Source: an uncultured Frankiales bacterium
GTDB lineage: Bacteria > Actinomycetota > Actinomycetes > Mycobacteriales > SCTD01
Assembly: GCA_946479905.1 (NCBI GenBank)
Contig: CAMLIA010000027.1
Coordinates: 1 to 29,369, forward strand
Reading direction: 5' to 3'
DNA length: 29,369 nucleotides
Every line of letters begins with the position of its first letter. Position 1 is the first letter of the stretch. Under the pieces are notes generated by a model that was given only the letters and a program-made list of their open reading frames with translations, searched no databases and was not told the DNA's origin. A program made the position numbers and the translations under genes. This document shows, in pieces, positions 6,779 through 13,072 of the stretch.

Positions 6779-7078
6779 GTGAGCGAGCGACCGTCGCGGG
6801 TGCGCTGCATGCCGCCGCTCGAGGTCGACGCGCACCCGGCGACGGTCGCGTCGCACGAGGCCGAGCTGGTCGTGCGCCTGGAGCAGGCGCTCGCGACCCT
6901 GCCGGACGCGGAGCGCACGGCGGTGATCGCGGCGATCGGCTTCGCGGGCGGATCGGTCGGCGCGGCGATGGAGCTGGGTGTGGAGGTCGCCGACGCCGAC
7001 GCCCTCACCCGCAACGGCCTGCAGCTGCTCCGGGGCGCGCTGTCAGACGTCGACGCCCACGGCCAGCCGCTCCGCTGA
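6779..7078 (+). CDS. Small regulator-like protein, possibly sigma region 4-related (hypothetical)
   Basis: A 99-aa basic-then-acidic protein. The middle (LEQALATLPDAERTAVIAAI ... MELGVEVADADALTRNGLQLLRGAL) resembles a sigma-70 region 4 helix-turn-helix in outline: L-x-x-LP-x-x-ER-x-A-V, then a turn, then a second helix pair. The recognition helix is weak, so DNA binding is only a possibility. GTG 6779 has GGAGAGGG 8 nt upstream, and third-position GC becomes uniformly high from here. It is preceded by the structured leader and its 3' end overlaps the convergent DMT transporter gene by 36 nt. Function unknown. Confidence 0.55.
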   Translation: MSERPSRVRCMPPLEVDAHPATVASHEAELVVRLEQALATLPDAERTAVIAAIGFAGGSVGAAMELGVEVADADALTRNGLQLLRGALSDVDAHGQPLR

Positions 7079-7894
7079 GACCCCTCGGCACAGCCAGAGC
7101 ACCCCGACGACGGACAGCGAGGTGCCCAGCACCGCGGCCGTGAGCGACGCGCCGGAGGTGGGCAGGTCGTCGTGCAGCACCGTCACCGCCAGCACGACGG
7201 CGACGAGCGGTTCGGTGATCGTGAGGGCGGCCAGCGGGGCGCCGATGTCGCCGGTCTGGAAGGCGATCTGCGCGAGCAGCAGCCCGAGGACCCCCACGAC
7301 CGCGCCGACGTAGACGGCCCACGAGCCGAACAGCGCGGACCAGTGCCCGAACCGCGCGGCGATCACGGCGAGCAGCACCGAGCCGGCGCCGGTGACGCAG
7401 CCGGCGGCCATCCCGGCGAGCAGCCCGCCGAAGCGGGGCCGGCCCCGCAGGGCGAGCAGCGGGAGGGTCACCGCAGCGACCACGAGCCCGGCGACGACCC
7501 CCTCGACGCGGGCGGGGTCGTGACCCGACGGAGTGGCGGACAGGGCGGGGGCGAGCAGCGCGATGCCGGGGGCGCACAGCAGCGTCCCGATCACCTCGTC
7601 CCGGAGCATCCGGCGGTGCTGCAGCAGCGCCGACAGCAGCGCCGCGAGCGGGAGCCCCGCGACCAGCAGCGACTGGACGAGCGGCACCGAGCCGTGGCCG
7701 AAGGCGACCGCCTGCAGCGCGATCGCGCCGCCGTCGGCGGCGATGCCGAGCAGCCACAGCGGCCGGCGGGCCAGTCGCAGCAGCAGCGAGGAGTGCCGGC
7801 CGACGGCGACCGCGTTCGCCTCCTGGTGCTGCACCGCGGCTCCGGTCGCGAACAGCGACGCGGCGCCCAGCGCGGCGAGCACCGCGACGATCAT
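7043..7894 (-). CDS. DMT-superfamily (EamA/NIPA-like) membrane transporter
   Basis: A 283-aa integral membrane protein made almost entirely of hydrophobic segments (about 9-10 helices), beginning IVAVLAALGAASLFATGAAVQ. Two halves with GS-x-x-x-PLVQSL and GAPLAALTITEPLVAVVLA give the internal-repeat look of drug/metabolite transporters, in which the second repeat ends with the E-P pair in TEP. The start ATG overlaps the stop of the NodB gene in ATGA, so it is the last gene of a coupled three-gene operon. Given its partners (glycosyltransferase, deacetylase), flipping of a lipid-linked sugar is plausible, as for ArnE/ArnF, but this is inference; family members also move metals and metabolites. 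Confidence 0.75.
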   Translation of the reverse strand: MIVAVLAALGAASLFATGAAVQHQEANAVAVGRHSSLLLRLARRPLWLLGIAADGGAIALQAVAFGHGSVPLVQSLLVAGLPLAALLSALLQHRRMLRDEVIGTLLCAPGIALLAPALSATPSGHDPARVEGVVAGLVVAAVTLPLLALRGRPRFGGLLAGMAAGCVTGAGSVLLAVIAARFGHWSALFGSWAVYVGAVVGVLGLLLAQIAFQTGDIGAPLAALTITEPLVAVVLAVTVLHDDLPTSGASLTAAVLGTSLSVVGVLWLCRGVSAERLAVGVDV

Positions 7895-8604
7895 CGCAGC
7901 CCGTGGGACCCGACGGTGCCGACCTCGAGCCCCTGCCCGCGCAGCGCGTCGACGAGGTCGGGGAGGGCGCCGAGGGTCGCTCGCCAGGAGCCCGGCTCGC
8001 TGGTGCAGTCGGAGTCGTGCAGCAGGACGGTGCCGCCGTCGACGTCCCCGCGCAGCACCTCCTCGACCACGTCGGAGGGCTGCAGTCCCCGTTGCCAGTC
8101 CTGGCCCCAGGCGGTCCACAGCACGGTCCGCAGCCCGAGCCGGCGCGCGACGACCAGGTCGGCGCTCGTGAGCGCGCCGTAGGGCGGCCGGAAGTACTCG
8201 GGGCGCACGCCGGTCTGCACCTCGATGAGGTCGGCGGTGCGGGCCAGCTGGTCGGCGGTGCGCCGGCCGGGGAGGTGGCGCAGGTGGTTGCGGTGGTCCC
8301 ACGAGTGCACGGCCACCTCATGGCCCTCGGCGACGATCCGGCGGGCCACGTCGGGGTAGCGCAGGCACATCTCGCCGAGCAGGAAGAACGTCGCCCGGAC
8401 GTCCAGCTCGGCCAGCCGGTCGAGGAAGCGCGGCGTGCTCTGCGCGTCGGGCCCGTCGTCGAAGGTGAGCGCGACGTGCCCGGCCCGTCCGCGACCGTTG
8501 AGATCAGGGGCGAACCGCTTGCCCGCCGGGACGAACGTCGCGAGCGGAGCAGCCTGGACGGCGGCGGCGACCGCCCCGCACGCGAGCAGGGCCTTGCCGA
8601 GCAT
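7891..8604 (-). CDS. Polysaccharide deacetylase (NodB homology domain)
   Basis: A 237-aa carbohydrate esterase family 4 protein that removes acyl groups from N-acyl sugars, probably outside the membrane. An N-terminal hydrophobic segment (residues 4-26) serves as signal or anchor. The catalytic motifs are complete: TFDDGPD (47-53, metal Asp plus base), HSWDH (100-104, metal His pair), RPPYG (139-143) and LLHDSD near the C-terminus. Start ATG 8604 shares one base with the glycosyltransferase stop (TGATG) and its own stop overlaps the transporter start (ATGA), so all three are translationally coupled. Substrate not visible; peptidoglycan or a lipid-linked sugar are both possible. Confidence 0.88.
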   Translation of the reverse strand: MLGKALLACGAVAAAVQAAPLATFVPAGKRFAPDLNGRGRAGHVALTFDDGPDAQSTPRFLDRLAELDVRATFFLLGEMCLRYPDVARRIVAEGHEVAVHSWDHRNHLRHLPGRRTADQLARTADLIEVQTGVRPEYFRPPYGALTSADLVVARRLGLRTVLWTAWGQDWQRGLQPSDVVEEVLRGDVDGGTVLLHDSDCTSEPGSWRATLGALPDLVDALRGQGLEVGTVGSHGLR

Positions 8605-10394
8605 CAGGACTTGTCGTCGGCGAAGACGTCGACGAGCGGCCGCTGGGGCAGCTGCTGGGTCCGGGACAGCGCCTGCAGCCCCTGGAGGTCCGCCTCGACC
8701 TGTGCGCCGGTGCGGCCGCGCTCGTCCAGGATGACGACGTCGCCGAGGTGCAGGCTGGTCGGGAGCACGCCGTCGCGGACGATGACCTTGGACAGGGTCA
8801 GCTGGACCTTGTGGTCGCGGGCGACCGTCCACTCGACGATGCCGGGAGCCTTGAGGCACACGACCCGCGGGCGCTGGCCGGGGGCCCAGCTGACCGCGTC
8901 GGCCGCGTTGCTCATGGTCCGCTTCAGGGTGCGCGGGTTGAGGGTGCGGACGCCGGTGTCGGCACCCACGACGGTCACCCCGCGCGACACCAGCGTGCGG
9001 ATGTCGGTCGGGGTCGGGGCGTCCGTGCTGTGACCGACGGCCGCGGTGGCCTGGTAGCGGCGCAGCGCCCGGACGACCTGGGTGCTCGCGACCTGGTCGT
9101 GGTCGACCAGGGCCGCGACGTAGACCGCGTCGCGGCTGCGGGCCACGCCGACCCCGTGCTCGCTCGCCTGGGCGACACCGAAGGACACCGCCGTGATGGA
9201 CAGCGGGACACCAGCGGTGATCGCCGCCGCGCGGGTGACCACGCGGCGGGTGGTGGTCCGCTGCGGCACGACCACGGGTGCCTGCGCGAGCTCGAGCAGC
9301 TCGTCGGTCGGGTCCGTGAGGAACATGCCGCGCGCCCGGGCCGCCATGGCGGCGCCCTCAGCGGTGCGGCTCAGCCGGCGGATCTCGGCGATCAGCTCGG
9401 CCTCGGTGGTCGCGTCGGCGGCGACGCCGGCCTGCTTCATGGCGAGGGAGTTGCGGTGCCCGTGGCCGGGCAGGCAGGCGTAGCCGATGACGGGTACGCC
9501 GACGGCGAAGCCCTCCAGGCAGGACAGCCCGCCCGCGTTGTGGACCATCACGTCGGCCGCGGCCAGCAGCCGGCGTACCTCCTTCGTCCACCCGAGGGCG
9601 ATGACACCGTCCTCGCGGTCGAGCTCCTTCAGCAGGTCCTCGTTGCGGCCGCAGAGCACGACCGGGGTGCCGACGCCGGCGTCGCGGATGGCGCGGGCGG
9701 TGTCGCCGATGCCGCCGACGCCCCAGGAGCCGCCGACGAGGAGCACCAGGTGGTCGTCGTCGGCCACGCCGAGCAGCTCGCGGCCCTCGGCGCGCTCCGC
9801 CGCGGTCGCGGGCGTGAGGAAGGTGTCCGGGAGCACCGGGCCGACCGCGTGCGACGGCACGCCGGCGCGGTTGATGGCCTCGACCGCGCTGCCGTGCCAG
9901 ACCGTGAGGTTCTTGTCGAGCCCCTTGTGCAGCCACAGCGCGTGGACGTCGACGTCGGTGAGGAAGCCGACCGCGGGGATCGGCAGCTTGCCCGAGCGGC
10001 GCAGCGCACCGGTCGCCTGGCAGCCCAGGGGATAGGTCGAGATGACCACGTCGAAGCCGCGCGCAGCCTTGCGGACCTTGCGCTTGCCCATCTGGCCGAG
10101 CCAGGCGGCGATGGGGGCGATGACGCCGCGGTCCATCTTCCCGTACAGCCACTCGTAGGAGGCCGGCAGGTGCTTGAGCTGCTGCTGGTAGAAGCCGCGG
10201 TAGAACGGCCCCATCCGGGCCGGCAGCATCTCGAGGTAGTCGACGACCTCGGCGTGGGCGCCGCGAGCGTGCAGCCGGCGCTTGAGCTCGTAGGCGACGC
10301 CGTCGTGGCCGGCGCCCATCGCCGCGGAGATGATGAGGACCGCGGGGGTGTCCGTCGCCGGTCGCGCGGACGTGCGGGCGCGCGCACGTGGCAC
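8604..10394 (-). CDS. GT28/MGDG-synthase-type glycosyltransferase fused to a degenerate NodB-like domain
   Basis: A 596-aa protein. Residues about 15-380 form a GT-B glycosyltransferase of the MGDG-synthase/MurG group: VLIISAAMGAGHDGVAYEL near residue 20, the acceptor-side FYRGFYQQQLKHLP, then GGSWGVGG, LCGRNED and VHNAGGLSCLEGFAVGVPVI for the UDP-sugar donor. Such enzymes glycosylate diacylglycerol or polyprenyl lipids at the membrane. Residues about 388-408 are hydrophobic. The last 170 residues follow the NodB fold order but without its catalytic motifs: ALVDHDQ for TFDDGPD, GADTG for the His pair, LKAPGIV for RPPYG, VILDE for LLHD. GTG 10394 has GGAGG 6 nt upstream; the preceding 22 codons are not needed. 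Confidence 0.8.
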   Translation of the reverse strand: MPRARARTSARPATDTPAVLIISAAMGAGHDGVAYELKRRLHARGAHAEVVDYLEMLPARMGPFYRGFYQQQLKHLPASYEWLYGKMDRGVIAPIAAWLGQMGKRKVRKAARGFDVVISTYPLGCQATGALRRSGKLPIPAVGFLTDVDVHALWLHKGLDKNLTVWHGSAVEAINRAGVPSHAVGPVLPDTFLTPATAAERAEGRELLGVADDDHLVLLVGGSWGVGGIGDTARAIRDAGVGTPVVLCGRNEDLLKELDREDGVIALGWTKEVRRLLAAADVMVHNAGGLSCLEGFAVGVPVIGYACLPGHGHRNSLAMKQAGVAADATTEAELIAEIRRLSRTAEGAAMAARARGMFLTDPTDELLELAQAPVVVPQRTTTRRVVTRAAAITAGVPLSITAVSFGVAQASEHGVGVARSRDAVYVAALVDHDQVASTQVVRALRRYQATAAVGHSTDAPTPTDIRTLVSRGVTVVGADTGVRTLNPRTLKRTMSNAADAVSWAPGQRPRVVCLKAPGIVEWTVARDHKVQLTLSKVIVRDGVLPTSLHLGDVVILDERGRTGAQVEADLQGLQALSRTQQLPQRPLVDVFADDKS

Positions 10395-10559
10395 CGCGCA
10401 CCTCCAGGAGACATCGCCGCCGACCTGGCAGCACTCGTGGATCAAGTGTGCCAGGTGCAAGCCTCAGCTTCGCTGAACACGCGGGCGCCGGTGCGTGAGA
10501 GTTGGGTCACGCTCCGTCACAGCGGGCGTGTCGCTGCCCGTCCCCCGAGCGTCCGCCGG

Positions 10560-10765
10560 GCAAGATAGGACGAGGCCCCCTGTATGTATGAGATACAGGG
10601 GGCCTCGTGCCGGTCCTGGTGCCCCGGGCCGCTCGATCGCTCGATGGGCCCTGGCCTTCCAGGTCCGGCGACCAGCGGTCTCGCCGTACCCCTGCGATGG
10701 TCCGGTCTCCCGGTCCTCCGCGGCTCCGGGGGTCGCCCCCCGGGTGGTCCGCCGTCCTGCTGGCT
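10560..10765 (-). ncRNA. Candidate small RNA in a 539-bp gene-free gap
   Basis: On the minus strand TTGTGC (10800-10795), 17 nt, TAGACA (10777-10772) could be a promoter. About 200 nt downstream lies the strong hairpin at 10571-10607 followed by TCCTATCTT. The stretch between folds readily: CCGGGGG-GCGA-CCCCCGG, CCGG-GAGA-CCGG, CCTGG-AAGG-CCAGG and a GGGCC/GGCCC stem. It does not look like SRP RNA, RNase P, tmRNA or 6C RNA. The promoter is weak, so this could instead be the untranslated 3' region of the M23 gene. Elsewhere in the gap, 10395-10560 shows nothing further. Confidence 0.25.
10571..10607 (-). terminator. Strong intrinsic-terminator-like hairpin (15-bp perfect stem)
   Basis: CGAGGCCCCCTGTAT (10571-10585) and its exact complement (10593-10607) enclose a 7-nt loop. 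Read on the minus strand the hairpin is followed by TCCTATCTT; read on the plus strand by TGCCGG. Minus-strand termination is therefore favoured. It would end the M23 operon or a small RNA before the glycosyltransferase operon promoter. Confidence 0.6.
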
Positions 10766-10844
10766 GCCGCATGTCTAGTGGGTTGTGACGAGCAGCACAA
10801 GGCCTGGGAACTCAGGACTTTCGGACTTTCTCGTCACCCACAGG

Positions 10845-10930
10845 ATGTCCCCAGGACAGCGGCGTGTCGTCCCCAGTTCACCTGGGTTGTCCACCTGTTG
10901 TGCACCGTGTCGTCCCCAGCCTGTGGACGA
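10845..10930. other. Cluster of DnaA-box-like 9-mers and a 14-bp direct repeat
   Basis: Compared with the actinobacterial box TTGTCCACA: TTGTCCACC at 10887-10895 (8/9), TCGTCCACA on the minus strand at 10922-10930 (8/9), TTGTGCACC at 10898-10906 (7/9), TCGTCCCCA at 10867-10875 and 10910-10918 (7/9 each) and ATGTCCCCA at 10845-10853 (7/9). CGTGTCGTCCCCAG occurs exactly twice (10863-10876 and 10906-10919). No dnaA or dnaN gene is near, so this is not the usual origin. It may be a DnaA-titrating or regulatory site, or chance similarity. Confidence 0.3.
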
Positions 10931-10933
10931 CGA

Positions 10934-12040
10934 TCAGAGCCGGACGCCGTGCGCGCGGAGCCAGGCGAGCGGATCCACCGGGTGGTCGTCGACCCGCACC
11001 TCGGCGTGCAGGTGCGGGCCGGTCGACTCGCCCTCGGAGCCGACCAGGGCGATCACCTGGCCCGCGCGCACCGGCCCGCTCGGCACGAGGATGCGGGACA
11101 CGTGCCCGTAGACCGTGGTCACCCCGCCGGGGTGGCTGAGCACGACCTCCTGGCCGAAGCCGCGGGCCGGACCGGCGTAGAGCACCACGCCGTCGGCCAT
11201 GGCGTACACCGGGGCACCGAAGGGCGCAGCGATGTCGACGCCGTCGTGGAAGAGCACGACGTGCTTGAGGGGGTGCATCCGGTAGCCGAAGCCGGACGAG
11301 ACCCGGCCGACCACCGGCACCACCCAGCCGGCGCGGACTGTCGGCACCCGGGCGTACTGGACGGCGGTGACCGCCAGCCCGGGAGCGGCCCGCCGGGCCA
11401 GCCGGGCGCTGTCCTCGGAAGGCCGCTGCGGCGCGCTGAGCAGCAGGCCCGTCCCGGGGGACAGCCCGAGCTCGGCGGCGCGGCCGCTGCTCAGGACGAG
11501 CCCGATGCCCGGGATGGCCGTGGTGGTGAACGACCCCACCCGCAGCTGGGAGGGGAACGTCGCCTGCATGAGCACCTCGCCGCCGAGCGGCAGCTCGAAG
11601 GCCCGCCCGACGACGTGCGCGACCGCCCCGTCACCGGCCGCGACGGACTGCCAGACCGCGGTCGACTCCGCCGTGCCCTTGGGGGTCCAGGCGCGGAAGG
11701 TCGAGGGATCCACGCCCAGCGCGGTCGTCTGGCCCTTCTCCACGAAGACCCGGCCGGCACTGACGAGCAGGGCGGCCCGCGCGCCGGTCGTGGCCACGAT
11801 CCGGCGCACCTGGGCAGGCGTGAGCGGGGTCGGTGAGATGACGAGCACCGAGGTGGGGATGCGGTGCGTGAGCGCGGCCACCTGGGGCACGGCCGACGGC
11901 GTCGGACTGCTCTGCGCGGGCGGCGCGGCGGACGTCTCCCGCGACACCAGCACGCCACCGGTGGCGACGGCGACACCCAGGGCGACCAGTGCGGCGGGGA
12001 GGGCCCTCAGGACCCGGGACGGGACGCGCACGCCGACCAT
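10934..12040 (-). CDS. Secreted M23-family (LytM-type) peptidase
   Basis: A 368-aa exported protein. Basic residues followed by a hydrophobic stretch (about 12-32) form a signal peptide or anchor, then an Ala/Pro/Ser linker. The middle (about 55-235) is an unassigned extracytoplasmic region with two half-similar segments. The C-terminal peptidase domain has the zinc pattern H-x3-D (HDGVDIAAP) and H-x-H (GPHLHAEV), plus GFGYRMHP and VYGHVS. Family members cut peptidoglycan cross-bridges or act as degenerate activators; here the ligands are intact. ATG 12040 lies 13 nt after the SDR stop, so co-transcription is likely. The downstream hairpin at 10571 may be its terminator. Confidence 0.85.
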   Translation of the reverse strand: MVGVRVPSRVLRALPAALVALGVAVATGGVLVSRETSAAPPAQSSPTPSAVPQVAALTHRIPTSVLVISPTPLTPAQVRRIVATTGARAALLVSAGRVFVEKGQTTALGVDPSTFRAWTPKGTAESTAVWQSVAAGDGAVAHVVGRAFELPLGGEVLMQATFPSQLRVGSFTTTAIPGIGLVLSSGRAAELGLSPGTGLLLSAPQRPSEDSARLARRAAPGLAVTAVQYARVPTVRAGWVVPVVGRVSSGFGYRMHPLKHVVLFHDGVDIAAPFGAPVYAMADGVVLYAGPARGFGQEVVLSHPGGVTTVYGHVSRILVPSGPVRAGQVIALVGSEGESTGPHLHAEVRVDDHPVDPLAWLRAHGVRL

Positions 12041-12053
12041 CTTGGCCGGGCGG

Positions 12054-12893
12054 CTAGGACGGCAGGGGGAGGCCGAGCACCTCTTCGGTGAGCTGCCACA
12101 ACCGGGCGGCGGTCGCGGGGTCGGTGGCGGTGGGGTACAGGTCGAGCAGGTGCGGCTTGCCGCGCGACTGGTTGAGGCCCTTCGGCCCGACGAACGACCC
12201 GCTGGGCGCGTCCAGCGCCTGCAGCGTCGGCGCTGCTCCTGCCTTGGCGCTCTGCAGGACGAGCGGCCCGAGCAGCCGCATCGGCGGGACGAGCCAGCCG
12301 CGTCCCTCGTCCCTGAGCTGCCGGAGGAACAGGTTGGTCCAGCTCACGCCCGGGTGGGCGGCCGTGGTCGGGACCCGGTCGCCGACCCGGCGGTGCAGCT
12401 CCTGGGCGAACAGCAGGTTGGCCTGCTTGGTGTTGGAGTAGACCTTCTGCGGGGCGTACGCCGGTGGCAGGGTCAGGTCCTCGACGGTCATGCCCGGACC
12501 GAGAGCGCCGCCGCGGGCCGCGATCGAGCTGATGACGACGATCCGGGACAGCTTCGGGAACAGCCGCGCCACCAGGGCCGCGTGTCCGAAGTGGTTGGTG
12601 CCCATCTGCCGCTCGAGGCCCTGGGTCGTCATCAGCAGCGGACCGCCCATGACGCCCGCGTTGCACACCAGCGCGTCGACCCGGTCGGTGCCCTCCGCGA
12701 ACCGCGCGACGCTGTCGAGGTCGGCCAGGTCGAGCTCCCGGACGGCGAACCCGGGCGCCTGCTGCTGGGACCGGGCGACGTCGCGGCAGGCCAGCACGAC
12801 CTCCGCGCCCTGGTCGCGCAGTGCCTTCGCGGCCTCCAGGCCGATGCCGGAGTTCCCCCCGGTGATGACGACCGTGCGGCCGTCAGCTCGCAC
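12054..12893 (-). CDS. Short-chain dehydrogenase/reductase
   Basis: A 279-aa SDR of the retinol-dehydrogenase/WW-oxidoreductase-like type. The NAD(P) site is TGGNSGIG near the N-terminus, with LACRD after beta-2 suggesting NADP preference. The structural motif is VCNAGVM and the catalytic residues are Ser in VISSIAA and Tyr/Lys in YSNTK. HPGVSWTN follows as in this subgroup, where it reads HPG-x-x-x-T-x-L. Substrate unknown. GTG 12893 starts 9 nt after the stop of the 50-aa membrane protein gene, no clear SD, so it is probably translated from the same mRNA. Confidence 0.88.
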   Translation of the reverse strand: MRADGRTVVITGGNSGIGLEAAKALRDQGAEVVLACRDVARSQQQAPGFAVRELDLADLDSVARFAEGTDRVDALVCNAGVMGGPLLMTTQGLERQMGTNHFGHAALVARLFPKLSRIVVISSIAARGGALGPGMTVEDLTLPPAYAPQKVYSNTKQANLLFAQELHRRVGDRVPTTAAHPGVSWTNLFLRQLRDEGRGWLVPPMRLLGPLVLQSAKAGAAPTLQALDAPSGSFVGPKGLNQSRGKPHLLDLYPTATDPATAARLWQLTEEVLGLPLPS

Positions 12894-12902
12894 GGACGCT
12901 GC

Positions 12903-13055
12903 TCACTTGAAGTCGGGCGGCGCGGACGTGACGGCGTTGGGGGTGTTCGAGTAGCCCGGCTCGACCTTCGTGCCACCGGCCTGCTCCACAACGGCCCAGG
13001 TGGCCACGGAGTAGACGATCACGCCCAGGACGGCGGAGACCCAGAGCTTTGCCAT
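12903..13055 (-). CDS. 50-aa single-pass membrane protein
   Basis: MAKLWVSAVLGVIVYSVATW begins a short protein with one membrane helix (about residues 5-23) and a 27-residue polar tail rich in Pro/Thr/Ser/Asn (VEPGYSNTPN, APPDFK), likely outside. No Cys. ATG 13055 follows TAGGTT by 7 nt with no SD, a good leaderless start, which is the main reason to call it a gene. It heads an apparent SDR-M23 operon. Function unknown. Confidence 0.6.
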   Translation of the reverse strand: MAKLWVSAVLGVIVYSVATWAVVEQAGGTKVEPGYSNTPNAVTSAPPDFK

Positions 13056-13062
13056 GCAGGAG

Positions 13063-13068
13063 AACCTA
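13063..13068 (-). promoter_or_regulatory. -10 box TAGGTT for a leaderless mRNA
   Basis: TAGGTT (minus strand) is followed by 7 nt and ATG 13055. It would drive the 50-aa protein, SDR and M23 genes. The box lies in the 17-bp gap after the RecQ stop. Confidence 0.45.
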
Positions 13069-13072
13069 CCGC

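Noticed and set aside
10845..10930. Chromosomal replication origin
   Set aside because: No dnaA, dnaN or AT-rich unwinding region nearby, and no box is a perfect match. Kept only as a DnaA-box-like cluster.
10607..11836. Long plus-strand frame across the 10.4-10.9 kb gap and antisense to the M23 gene
   Set aside because: Its translation is low-complexity with no recognisable motif, and most of it mirrors the M23 coding sequence. I treat the gap as non-coding.
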